Assembly: GCA_039927975.1 (NCBI GenBank)
Contig: JBDSTZ010000254.1
Coordinates: forward strand, 1-20,329
Length of the DNA stretch: 20,329 bases
Direction: 5' to 3'
DNA from: JBDSTZ01 sp039927975
GTDB lineage: Bacteria > Pseudomonadota > Gammaproteobacteria > Burkholderiales > Burkholderiaceae_D
This document shows, piece by piece, positions 13,979-20,329 of this stretch (within the stretch, counting starts at the first letter, position 1; each line of letters opens with the position of its first letter). The notes beneath the pieces are model-generated. The model saw only the letters and a program-made list of their open reading frames with translations. It made no database searches and was not told the origin of the DNA. The position numbers and the translations under genes were made by a program.

Positions 13979-14000
13979 GGAGTTCTCGATCGGGAAAACC

Positions 14001-14022
14001 GCCGCAGGCGGACGCCTGCGGC
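14001..14022 (-). terminator. Strong hairpin after the GGDY-repeat gene
   Basis: GCCGCAGGC and GCCTGCGGC form a perfect 9-bp GC-rich stem around the tetraloop GGAC (a tenth pair is possible). On the minus strand the stem is followed by GGTTTTCC, a short T run. It lies 14 bases after the stop of the GGDY-repeat gene, so it is a plausible but not perfect intrinsic terminator, or an attenuator ahead of the 170-aa gene. Confidence 0.6.
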
Positions 14023-14035
14023 GCACTTGCAGGCG

Positions 14036-15367
14036 CTATGGCGCCGGCTGGTTGGCGAGCGTTTCGCACTCCTTGGCGGTCTGGATCGCATCGCTCATGC
14101 ATTGGAAGTACCACGTATCGCCGGCCGCATTGCGCAGATCGCGGCATACGGTGGCCTTCGTGTTCGCGGCCGCATAGCATAGCTGGAGCGAGTGCCGACG
14201 GCGTTCCTCGTCGGTCAACGGTGGCGGGGTGGGTATTTGTCCCGAACTGCAAAACACGCCTGACCAGTCGCACCAGCTTTGCGGGAACCACGGCGTCGGT
14301 CCGGGCGGCGGCGTCAACTCGCCGAACGGTGGCGGCACACTGCCCCGGACGCAAACGGTGAACACCGGGCTGACCACGCATGGGTTGGATAATGGGGCCA
14401 GGATTTCGCCCTGATCGTTTGGCGGAAGCTGTCGATCGCCTTCGTCCCCGGCAGTGGCTTCGCCGGTACCTACTACGGTTGGAAACGCCTCGGCATCGCC
14501 CGGTTCCGGCGGTGGCGCCGGGAAGGTGGTGACGGGGATGTAGTCGCCGCCGTAGTCACCGCCGTAATCGCCGCCATAGTCGCCGCCGTAATCACCGCCA
14601 TAATCACCGCCATAATCACCGCCGTAGTCGCCACCGTAGTCGCCGCCATAGTCCCCACCGTAGTCGCCACCGTAGCCGCCCTCGCCATAGCCGTCGCGGC
14701 CTTGGTCGATCTCCTCCACATTCGCCGTGGTGCCAGGCCGGGCGCGCAGACTGGCGCTCAGGGGCGCGTGCAAGGCCTTCACCGCCGTGTTAAAGGCGGC
14801 CTGAAAGTACACTGCCGCCTTTCCTTCCGGGTCTGGCACGCTGGTCACGCCGGACGCGCGAACGTAGGTGAGTGCCGTGTTGCCATCGGGGAGCGACCAG
14901 GCATTTACCGTGATGCCCGAGGGAAGCGTGGCGGCGATCCGCGCGCAGCGAAACGCGGCGCCATCGAACAGGCAAACGTCGGCGTGGCCGTCGACCTCAA
15001 ACAGCAGCGCGAGCGGAGCGCTGTCCACAGGCGCGGCCGGCAGCGGCTCGCTCGCGCCGGCATCGGCAAGCAGCATCGAGCCAGCCGGACGCGACGGCGC
15101 CGCCATGCGCAGCGGGACGGCGTGGGTGAGCGGGCCGAAGCGACGCGGCAGCCGCCCGCTGCGGCACACGGGCGCGCCGCCGGCGGCTTGCGGTTGGCAC
15201 ACTTGCAGCGTGCGTCCGGCAAGCTGCACGGTTGGCGCGGACGATGGCGCGCTCGGTGCGGCGGTGATTGGTCCAAGGTGGAAGGCCTTCGGCGTGCCGG
15301 CGGCAGCGCCGCCAGAGAAGGCCAGTGAAAGGCAGGCTGCGAGGGCGAAGATGGGCGTGTGTTTCAT
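14036..15367 (-). CDS. Secreted cysteine-containing protein with GGDY repeats, unknown function
   Basis: A 443-aa exported protein of no recognised family. The start MKHTPIFALAACLSLAFSGG at 15367 has an AAGGAAA ribosome site and gives a signal peptide with cleavage near residue 23; an upstream in-frame ATG at 15394 lacks one. The N-terminal region (about 25-230) is Pro/Ala-rich with a central strand-rich part and four cysteines (QVCQP, PVCRSG, DVCLFDG, FRCARI). Eleven GGDY repeats (encoded at 14540-14671) follow an acidic E-E-I-D-Q-G-R-D-G-Y-G-E-G-G-Y lead-in. After a Pro-rich linker, the C-terminal domain carries eight cysteines, probably paired as disulfides in the periplasm. The repeat could give a flexible, Tyr-rich, sticky or metal-binding linker. 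Location (periplasm, outer membrane or outside) is open. A hairpin after the stop probably ends the transcript. Confidence 0.82.
   Translation of the reverse strand: MKHTPIFALAACLSLAFSGGAAAGTPKAFHLGPITAAPSAPSSAPTVQLAGRTLQVCQPQAAGGAPVCRSGRLPRRFGPLTHAVPLRMAAPSRPAGSMLLADAGASEPLPAAPVDSAPLALLFEVDGHADVCLFDGAAFRCARIAATLPSGITVNAWSLPDGNTALTYVRASGVTSVPDPEGKAAVYFQAAFNTAVKALHAPLSASLRARPGTTANVEEIDQGRDGYGEGGYGGDYGGDYGGDYGGDYGGDYGGDYGGDYGGDYGGDYGGDYGGDYIPVTTFPAPPPEPGDAEAFPTVVGTGEATAGDEGDRQLPPNDQGEILAPLSNPCVVSPVFTVCVRGSVPPPFGELTPPPGPTPWFPQSWCDWSGVFCSSGQIPTPPPLTDEERRRHSLQLCYAAANTKATVCRDLRNAAGDTWYFQCMSDAIQTAKECETLANQPAP
14540..14671 (-). repeat. Eleven in-frame 12-bp repeats encoding GGDY
   Basis: Eleven 12-base units (plus-strand form GTAGTCGCCGCC with variants) lie head to tail without spacers. 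They differ only at codon third positions, such as GTAGTC/GTAATC and GCC/ACC, so every unit still encodes Gly-Gly-Asp-Tyr. A degenerate twelfth unit lacking Asp follows on the N-terminal side. Confidence 0.95.
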
Positions 15368-15532
15368 CAAGTTTCCTTTCATGATCGACAACACGCATTT
15401 TTGATCTTGAAGAGCTTGCCTGATTTGACAGGTCGCACGCTTGTCAGCTTCCCTGCTTCATTTTATTTTTAGAAATGTCGGGCGATTTTCGCTTGCCAAA
15501 AGGAAGGTCGCGCCAGGCGATTCGCCCGTACC

Positions 15533-16486
15533 TTAGCGCGTCGCTGGCGACGCGGCGACGCCGTGCAAGGCCAGCGGCACCGCCCTCGCCCACCGGTTCG
15601 ACGACAATGAAAACGTCAGCGCGCGCACTTGGTGATACCACCCCGCCGGCACATACAGCATCTCGCCCGGTTCGACGATGCATTCGATGGTCGTGGCTTG
15701 CCGCGCGAGGGGAAACTTCTCGAAGTCCGGCGCCTCGGGGTCGAACGGCGAGCCAAACAGGATCGGGTTTGCCTCGCTCGGATACAGGAATTCGTCGTGG
15801 TGCGGCGGCGCCAGCGTGATCCGTTTGCGGCCCCAGATCTGCGCGAAGATATTGTCGTCGTAGTCGCAGTGCAGCGGCGTCACCGTGCCCGCCGGCCCCA
15901 TCCAAAAACGCGGCGGTCCCATCTTGCTGAAATACGCCGGCCAGTGGCACATGCCGTTCAATTCGCGGATCTCCAGATTGCCGAGATAAGGCGGCAGCGC
16001 GCGCGTCCAGCCGGCCACCAGGTCGAGGTAATCGCGCATCGACATGTCCTGCATCGCGCGGTCGGGCGCGAAGGCTGTGTTGATGTAGTCGCCCACCCGC
16101 GCCCGGACGTGCAGGTCGCCGAAGCGTTCGCGCAGCATCTGCGGGGTGAAGTCCAGCAAGGGCCAGCGCGCCACCAGTCCGGTGATCAGAAACGGCAGCC
16201 CTTGCGCGGCGCGCGCGCGGAAGGCGGCGGCGTCGAGTATGCCGGTGCGCGGCACCGTCGATATCGACGGCAGCCCTCGGGCCACGCGCTTGATTGCTTC
16301 GCGCATCTCGTCGATCGAGCTCACGCCGCGCACCAGCGCATCCTTGCGCTCGCGCTCCTGCCGTTTGGCGACGGCGTCCTCCGGCAGCGCTTGTCTCGAC
16401 GCCGACAAGGGCGGCGGCCGGCGTGGCGCGGTGCGCGCCGCTTGCGTGTCGGGCGTGCCGGCAGGCGATTCGTTTTCTTCGGACAT
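15533..16486 (-). CDS. JmjC/cupin-8 type Fe(II)/2-oxoglutarate dioxygenase
   Basis: A 317-aa protein of the cupin-like (Cupin_8, JmjC-related) oxygenase group. The metal site is visible as H206-x-D208 in TPLHCDYDDN and H285 in VPAGWYHQV, with Lys221 (WGRKRITLAPP) in the place usual for 2-oxoglutarate binding. The strand FLITGLVARWPLLD (99-112) and the block RFWMGPAGTVTPLHCDYDDNIFAQIWGRKR match the family core. The N-terminal 75 residues are charged and probably flexible. Such enzymes hydroxylate protein or small-molecule substrates in the cytoplasm; the substrate here is unknown. The start at 16486 (MSEENESPAG) has only a weak GAGAACG site. It is 152 bp downstream of the MDR gene on the same strand and has no visible partner. 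Confidence 0.88.
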   Translation of the reverse strand: MSEENESPAGTPDTQAARTAPRRPPPLSASRQALPEDAVAKRQERERKDALVRGVSSIDEMREAIKRVARGLPSISTVPRTGILDAAAFRARAAQGLPFLITGLVARWPLLDFTPQMLRERFGDLHVRARVGDYINTAFAPDRAMQDMSMRDYLDLVAGWTRALPPYLGNLEIRELNGMCHWPAYFSKMGPPRFWMGPAGTVTPLHCDYDDNIFAQIWGRKRITLAPPHHDEFLYPSEANPILFGSPFDPEAPDFEKFPLARQATTIECIVEPGEMLYVPAGWYHQVRALTFSLSSNRWARAVPLALHGVAASPATR

Positions 16487-16638
16487 ACGTTCTCGAGATC
16501 TTCTGGTTCGCGATCCGGACCCACCCTGCGCGGGCCGGAATCGTCAAGCCGGACAGGATAGCGTATGTCCGAGGACTCTTCCACCGTCCGCTGCGCGCAT
16601 GCGGCCAGTCCGGCAATCGGACCTGGCCTTCAAGGCGT

Positions 16639-17646
16639 TCAGACGCCGACCAGCTGGACCACCACTTTGCCCTTGGCCCTGCCCGCTTCGAGATACGCCA
16701 GTCCTTCCAGCGCGCGCATGAACGGAAACACCTTGTCGATCACCGGACGGATGTGCGACGCCTCGAGCAGTTCGCCGATCTTGGCCAACTGGCCGCCATC
16801 GGGCCGCACGAACAGGAAGGAATAGCTGGCGTCGCGCTTTCTCGCCAGGCCGATGATCTTGCGGCTCAACAGTCCGAACAAGAACTTCATGACAAAGTTC
16901 ATGCCGCGCCTCCGCGCAAAGGCGGCGTCGGGCGGCCCGACGAGCGAGACCACATGGCTGCCCGGCTTGACGATGCGCACGGCCTTTTCCAGCCCGTCGC
17001 CTCTGGTCGTGCCGAGCACGGCGTCGTACCCGCTCAGCACCTCTTCGAATTCCTGCCGCTTGTAATCGATCACCTCGTCGGCGCCGAGACCGCGCACAAG
17101 TTCGACGTTGCCGGTGCTGGTGGTGGTCCCGACCCTGGCGCCGAGATATTTGGCCAGCTGGATCGCGAAGGTGCCAATGCCTCCCGCGCCGGCCGGAACG
17201 AACACCTTCTGCCCTGGCTTGAGCCGCGCGCGTTCGGTCAGCGCCTGCCACGACGTCAGTCCCACCATCGGAATCGAGGCGGCCTGCACGAAGTCCAGAT
17301 TGACCGGCTTGTGCGCCGCGACCCGCTCCGGCACGGCGGCGAATTCGGCGAGCGTGCCGACGTCCAGATCGAAGGTGCTGGCGAACACCGCGTCGCCCGC
17401 CTTGAAGCGGGTTACCTGGCTGCCCGCCTCCACCACGACGCCGGCCAGATCGCTTCCCATTGTCGCCGGCAACGCAAACTTGAGGATGGGCTTGAACATC
17501 CCCTTGGGAATCATGTTGTCGATCGGATTGAGGCCGACGGCGTGAATCGTCACGAGAATCTCGTCGGCCTTGATCGTTGGCTTGGGAATGTCGGCGAATG
17601 CGAGCTGGCCGGCTTTGCCGTAACGTTTCAGAACGAGTGCTTTCAT
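16639..17646 (-). CDS. NADP-dependent MDR-family (quinone-type) oxidoreductase
   Basis: A 335-aa medium-chain dehydrogenase/reductase. The N-terminal GroES-like domain is shown by AVGLNPIDNMIPKG (36-49) and the PATMGSDLAGVVVEAGSQVTRFKAGDAVF block. The Rossmann nucleotide site is AGAGGIGTFAIQLAK at 152-166 after LKPGQKVFVPAG. Zinc ligands of classical alcohol dehydrogenases are absent, so it belongs with quinone oxidoreductase/enoyl-reductase-like members that reduce C=C or quinone substrates with NADPH. The start MKALVLKRYG at 17646 has an AAGGAAG site at good spacing; an ATG 33 bases upstream would add a Lys-rich leader. It lies 56 bp after the SDR gene, and the pair probably forms an operon governed by the palindromes near 18538 and 18676. 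Confidence 0.93.
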   Translation of the reverse strand: MKALVLKRYGKAGQLAFADIPKPTIKADEILVTIHAVGLNPIDNMIPKGMFKPILKFALPATMGSDLAGVVVEAGSQVTRFKAGDAVFASTFDLDVGTLAEFAAVPERVAAHKPVNLDFVQAASIPMVGLTSWQALTERARLKPGQKVFVPAGAGGIGTFAIQLAKYLGARVGTTTSTGNVELVRGLGADEVIDYKRQEFEEVLSGYDAVLGTTRGDGLEKAVRIVKPGSHVVSLVGPPDAAFARRRGMNFVMKFLFGLLSRKIIGLARKRDASYSFLFVRPDGGQLAKIGELLEASHIRPVIDKVFPFMRALEGLAYLEAGRAKGKVVVQLVGV

Positions 17647-17702
17647 GCTTGCTTCCTTTTTTTTAGAAGCGGCGGCCACACGGAAGTGGGCCGCCGCCGC
17701 GA

Positions 17703-18500
17703 TCAGGCTTGCAGCAAATGCGGCGCAACCTTGCTGGTTTGCGAGGCGGAGAACAGCGCCACCCGGGCCGCTTCGAAACGCTCGAACAGCGTGGTGTCGG
17801 CCACCGAAGGCCAGACAATGCTTTCACCCTGATCGAGGGCGGCGAAGGCGGCGTTGACGAGGTTATCGGTGGTCATCACGGTCGCCGAGTCCAGCGCGGC
17901 CAGCGGAACGCCGGACTTGTCCCAGATCTCGGTGGCCGTGGCGGCCGGCAGCACCACCTGAACCTTCACGCCGGTGTCTGCCAGTTCCTGCTGCAGGCCG
18001 CGGCTGAACGCCAGCACGTAGGCTTTGCTGCCGCTATAAACTGAGCTGATCGGCATGGAATGCACCGCGAGCACGGAGGCGATATTGATGATCTGCCCTT
18101 CCTTGCGCGCCTTCATGCCAGGCAGCGCCGCGTGCGTGAGGCGGGTGAGCGCCGTGATGTTCAGGGCAAGCTGGGACAAGGAGTCTTCCAGTGGGCTGCC
18201 CTCGATGGGCGCCAGCCGCGCGACGCCGGCGTTGTTCACCAGTACGCTGATCGTCGGATCGTTCGAAAGCACCTGCGCCACACGCGCCTGGCCTTCGTCG
18301 GTCGCCAGGTCGGCCACCAGGGTCTGGGCCTTCACGCCGTGCGCTGCCGAGAGCTGCTCGGCCAGCGCTTGCAAGCGATCCGCCCGGCGGGCGACAAGCA
18401 CCAGGTCATAGCCGCGTTTTGCCAGGCGGTCGGCATACGCCGCGCCGATGCCAGCCGAGGCGCCAGTAATTAATGCGGTCTTGCGAGTGGTGATGGTCAT
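17703..18500 (-). CDS. SDR family short-chain dehydrogenase/reductase
   Basis: A 265-aa classical short-chain dehydrogenase. The cofactor motif TGASAGIG is at 12-19, NNAG at 89-92, and the catalytic set is Asn114, Ser142, Tyr155 and Lys159 (YSGSK). ARRADRL after the second strand, with basic residues, favours NADP(H). The C-terminal substrate-binding part is complete, and the family length is normal. The substrate is unknown. The start at 18500 follows an AAGGA site at 8 bases. It is first in a two-gene transcript with the MDR oxidoreductase. A 22-bp near-palindrome 38 bases upstream of its start is well placed as a repressor operator, and SDR-MDR pairs are often under TetR-type control by an adjacent regulator; here no regulator gene is present. 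Confidence 0.94.
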   Translation of the reverse strand: MTITTRKTALITGASAGIGAAYADRLAKRGYDLVLVARRADRLQALAEQLSAAHGVKAQTLVADLATDEGQARVAQVLSNDPTISVLVNNAGVARLAPIEGSPLEDSLSQLALNITALTRLTHAALPGMKARKEGQIINIASVLAVHSMPISSVYSGSKAYVLAFSRGLQQELADTGVKVQVVLPAATATEIWDKSGVPLAALDSATVMTTDNLVNAAFAALDQGESIVWPSVADTTLFERFEAARVALFSASQTSKVAPHLLQA

Positions 18501-18537
18501 GATTAAATCCTTCTAACGAGGTGGGTGGGACATCTCA

Positions 18538-18559
18538 AAATATGATGATCGTCATATTT
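18538..18559. promoter_or_regulatory. Operator-like palindrome upstream of the SDR gene
   Basis: Arms AAATATGA and TCATATTT flank the centre TGATCG; the centre itself is palindromic except for one mismatched pair. Length, AT-rich arms and position 38 bases before the SDR start fit a TetR-family repressor site. Confidence 0.6.
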
Positions 18560-18675
18560 GTGGTTCAAAAAAAGTGCGCACGAGTGTTAGCTCGCGGCCC
18601 TAATCGGCTGGCGACCGCAGCGGACGGCTTGCTTTTCCGTCATGCTCGCCCTCGGTATTTTCCCGGCGACGTTTA

Positions 18676-18689
18676 ATGATGGTCATCAT
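18676..18689. promoter_or_regulatory. Second operator-like palindrome
   Basis: ATGATG and CATCAT flank a central GT. Aligned with the site at 18538-18559 the two share ATGATG, then TC, then TCATAT with few differences, so the same protein may bind both. It lies about 120 bases further from the SDR start and about 200 bases before the acetyltransferase. Confidence 0.45.
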
Positions 18690-18885
18690 ATGTCAATTCC
18701 TGGAAAGGTGCACGCGGGTCGTCTTTTTATTTTTTCGACGCCGATGGCCGATCCCAATAGCGAAGGCGTCGCCCGGCTTGCGGCAAGGTCACCTGCGCAT
18801 TTTTTCTTTGCCGTTCGGCGCCAGACTTTCTTCAAATCGCAAGTCCACCGCCCATACTCTGGCATAGTAGAGATCGCCCAACCCG

Positions 18886-19401
18886 ATGACCAAGCTCATG
18901 CCCGAAGCAATCACCGTCCGACGCTTTTTGCCGCCCGATTGGCCGACCTACCGACAGTTGCGGCTACGCTCCCTGGCTGACTCGCCCGACGCCTTCGGCA
19001 GCGCGCTGGCCGCCGAGCAGCAACGCGACGATGCGGCGTGGGCCGCGCGCCTGTCCGCCGCCGCGCCGGACCAGAACCACCCGCTCGTCGCCGACCTCGG
19101 CGGCGCCGCCGCCGGCCTGCTGTGGGCCAAGCTCGACGCCACCGATCCCTCGGTCGTCAACCTCTATCAGATGTGGGTCGCGCCCGAAGCGCGCGCACGC
19201 GGCGTCGCCGCCGCCTTGCTGGGCGAGGCGATCGATTGGGCGCGCCTGCGCAACGGTCGCCTGGTGCAACTGGCCGTCACCTGCGGCGACACCGCCGCCG
19301 CGCGGCTCTATCGGCGGGCCGGCTTTCAGGATGTCGGCGCGCCGACCTCGCGTCCCGGTACGCCGCTGTTCGAACAAGTCATGCAACTGCCCATCGGCTA
19401 G
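18886..19401 (+). CDS. GNAT family N-acetyltransferase
   Basis: A 171-aa GCN5-related acetyltransferase covering one full domain. The N-terminal block VRRFLPPDWPTYRQLRLRSLADSPDAFGSALAAEQ (11-45) is typical of the family. The acetyl-CoA motif A is LYQMWVAPEARARGVAAALLGEAIDWA (93-119), with R-A-R-G-V-A as the pyrophosphate loop. Motif B is LYRRAGFQDVG (141-151). It transfers an acetyl group from acetyl-CoA to an amine; the acceptor is unknown. Either ATG 18886 or 18898 could be the start, with no decisive ribosome site. The protease gene begins 7 bp after its stop, so the two are probably translationally coupled. Confidence 0.9.
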   Translation: MTKLMPEAITVRRFLPPDWPTYRQLRLRSLADSPDAFGSALAAEQQRDDAAWAARLSAAAPDQNHPLVADLGGAAAGLLWAKLDATDPSVVNLYQMWVAPEARARGVAAALLGEAIDWARLRNGRLVQLAVTCGDTAAARLYRRAGFQDVGAPTSRPGTPLFEQVMQLPIG

Positions 19402-19408
19402 CGCTTCC

Positions 19409-20209
19409 ATGACCGAAAAGAACGAGAACTTTCCCAACGCGCTGGAAGCGGTGGTGCTGGTCGCGGCCCTGTTCCTGGTCGAATACCTGGTCGGCGCGGC
19501 GCTGTCGGACATGCGCGGCTGGCTCGAGATGGATTCGAACGAGCTCGGCGGCATGATCATGGTGCTGGCCAATGGCATCGTGTTCACCGTCGTCATGCAA
19601 TACAAGGGGCTCAAGTACGGCGACCTGTTTCACGCCTCGCCGTCGTCGATCAGCGCGACGATGGCGGTGCTGCTGCCCGCCATTGTGCTCACCGTTCCCC
19701 TGCTCACACTGGTGGGCCAGTTGCTGGTCGGCCTGCTGGTGTGGCTGTTTCCGCTGTCCGACAGCGAGGCCGCGATGTTCGGCGACATGAGTTCGGGCCG
19801 CTTCGGCATGGTGGTCGTGTCCTGCATCCTGGCGCCGGTGCTCGAAGAGATGCTGTTTCGCGGACTGATACTGCGCAGCTTTCTACGACAGTATTCGCGC
19901 TGGTCGGCCATCATCGGCTCGGCCACGCTGTTCGGTTTCGCCCACATGAATCTGTATCAGTACGTGGTCGCGCTGATGCTTGGTATTTTCCTTGGCTGGC
20001 TGTACGAGCGAACCCGTTCGCTCCTGCCCTCGATGGCGCTGCACGCCGCCTACAACACGGCGCTCACCGCCGAAGTGTTGAGCGGCGCCGCCGATGGCCA
20101 GGACGGCGCCGGGGTGAATTCATCGTTCACCTGGGCGCTGGCCCTGGTCCTCGGGATCGCCGGCATCGTCATGCTGCGCCGGTTGCTGCTGCCGGCGCCA
20201 AACCGCTAG
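19409..20209 (+). CDS. CPBP family intramembrane metalloprotease
   Basis: A 266-aa integral membrane protein of the CPBP (CAAX protease and bacteriocin-processing, Abi/Rce1-like) family. The three signature motifs are present: EExxxR as E146-E147-M-L-F-R151, FxxxH as F175-G-F-A-H179, and HxxxN as H212-A-A-Y-N216; these make the intramembrane active site. Hydrophobic segments lie at about 11-30, 46-64, 84-114, 133-152, 167-180, 184-198 and 240-257. Members may act in protein processing or immunity to bacteriocins; the substrate is unknown. The ATG at 19409 is chosen because a longer frame upstream overlaps the acetyltransferase and reads as Arg/Pro-rich noise. The TAG stop lies in a CTAG at the left end of an IS element, so the last residues may have been altered by the insertion. 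Confidence 0.92.
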   Translation: MTEKNENFPNALEAVVLVAALFLVEYLVGAALSDMRGWLEMDSNELGGMIMVLANGIVFTVVMQYKGLKYGDLFHASPSSISATMAVLLPAIVLTVPLLTLVGQLLVGLLVWLFPLSDSEAAMFGDMSSGRFGMVVVSCILAPVLEEMLFRGLILRSFLRQYSRWSAIIGSATLFGFAHMNLYQYVVALMLGIFLGWLYERTRSLLPSMALHAAYNTALTAEVLSGAADGQDGAGVNSSFTWALALVLGIAGIVMLRRLLLPAPNR

Positions 20210-20329
20210 GGAAACACTGATTTATTCGCCCACCTCAGTTCCCGCCAGCGGGCCGACCTGAGACAATATCGGTACGTTCACCGCCTGCCATCGATCATGC
20301 AAAAGAGTTTCTCCGACCTCGAATACGCC
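20210..20329 (+). mobile_element. Left end of an IS5-family insertion sequence (partial)
   Basis: Sequence from GGAAACACTGATTTATTC (20210-20227) onward looks like an IS5-type terminal repeat, and the transposase start follows 87 bases later. The CTAG at 20206-20209 fits the YTAR target duplicated by the IS5 subgroup. A nested hairpin (CCCGC/GCGGG at 20241-20252, with outer CTCAG/CTGAG arms at 20234-20262) sits ahead of the transposase. The right end is outside the window, so the duplication cannot be confirmed. Confidence 0.6.
20297..20329 (+). CDS. IS5-family transposase, N-terminus only (partial)
   Basis: Eleven codons from ATG 20297 to the window edge give MQKSFSDLEYA. This opening matches what I recall of IS5-family DDE transposases from betaproteobacteria, where a Lys/Arg-rich stretch follows. 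So short a piece cannot be assigned firmly; the support comes mainly from the IS-like end upstream. Confidence 0.55.
   Translation, partial: MQKSFSDLEYA

Larger units (their letters stand above)
18501..18885. other. Intergenic region with operator-like sites, no credible gene
   Basis: This 385-base divergent region holds two related palindromes (separate entries) and AT-rich tracts such as TTTTTATTTTTTC near 18725. A plus-strand frame at 18642-18980 runs into the acetyltransferase gene out of phase, has no family pattern and no ribosome site, so it is not called. No RNA gene or terminator is evident. Confidence 0.5.

Noticed and set aside
12537..14381. Long minus-strand open frame (614 codons)
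   Set aside because: Antisense to the GH42 catalytic gene and overlapping two other genes; residues are Arg/His-rich with no family pattern, as expected of a GC-rich shadow frame.
14540..14671. CRISPR-like or satellite repeat array
   Set aside because: Units are 12 bp, have no spacers, and are in-frame codons with silent variation inside a secreted protein gene.
15444..16616. Minus-strand frame (390 codons) overlapping the cupin gene
   Set aside because: A different frame from the HxD...H cupin protein; Arg/Ala-rich noise.
16294..17832. Plus-strand open frame (512 codons)
   Set aside because: Antisense to the MDR, SDR and cupin genes, all of which have clear motifs.
18642..18980. Possible 112-aa gene or remnant of a missing TetR regulator
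   Set aside because: No helix-turn-helix pattern or ribosome site, and it runs out of phase into the acetyltransferase gene.

Overview
The window looks like chromosomal DNA from a GC-rich betaproteobacterium. The gene styles (TelA/TerD pair, signal-peptide GH42 enzyme, SDR-MDR pair, an IS5-type transposase starting MQKSFSDLEYA) fit Oxalobacteraceae such as Massilia or Duganella. This placement is inference from protein style and base composition, with no search behind it. Most of the window (about 4,372-20,209) is GC-rich housekeeping or accessory sequence. The stretch from about 112 to 4,370 is visibly AT-richer, uses A/T-ending codons freely and lies next to a transposase remnant, so it looks like a horizontally acquired island.

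Region 1 (1-4,371), the island. The left edge is the last 36 codons of an IS66-type transposase and its probable terminal repeat. Next come three tightly packed + strand genes: an unrecognised 338-aa protein, an unrecognised 120-aa protein (overlapping the first by 35 bp) and a 271-aa serine alpha/beta hydrolase with a short hydrophobic C-terminus. Facing them tail to tail, 23 bp away, is a 592-aa reverse transcriptase with group-II-like motifs, a His in place of the Tyr of the catalytic YxDD box, a long helical C-terminal region and a very acidic tail. The content (predicted lipid or ester hydrolase plus unknown partners, and a stand-alone non-retron RT) is typical of anti-phage defence islands. 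It is the best candidate here for something undescribed.

Region 2 (4,372-7,448), a small tellurite/toxic-anion stress operon on the minus strand: telA, then a TerD-family gene, then a 301-aa protein of unknown function. The last carries four copies of a Pro-(Lys/Arg)-Ala-aromatic motif in a disordered N-terminus; TelA has similar short motifs in its own N-terminal tail.

Region 3 (7,449-13,978), mixed single genes: a DUF805 membrane protein; an FMN-dependent alpha-hydroxy-acid oxidase with a Tat signal followed by an ECF sigma factor; a lone ClpP peptidase; a secreted GH42 beta-galactosidase with a clear terminator; and a small unknown protein. The clpP and GH42 upstream regions share a nearly identical AT-rich promoter-like element.

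Region 4 (14,036-18,885), minus-strand genes: a secreted cysteine-rich protein with eleven GGDY repeats, a JmjC/cupin-8 type dioxygenase, and a probable two-gene oxidoreductase operon (SDR then MDR). The operon is preceded by two related palindromes that look like operators for an absent TetR-type regulator.

Region 5 (18,886-20,329), + strand: a GNAT acetyltransferase, 7 bp later a CPBP-type intramembrane protease, then the left end of an IS5-family element. That element abuts a CTAG which also supplies the stop codon of the protease gene.
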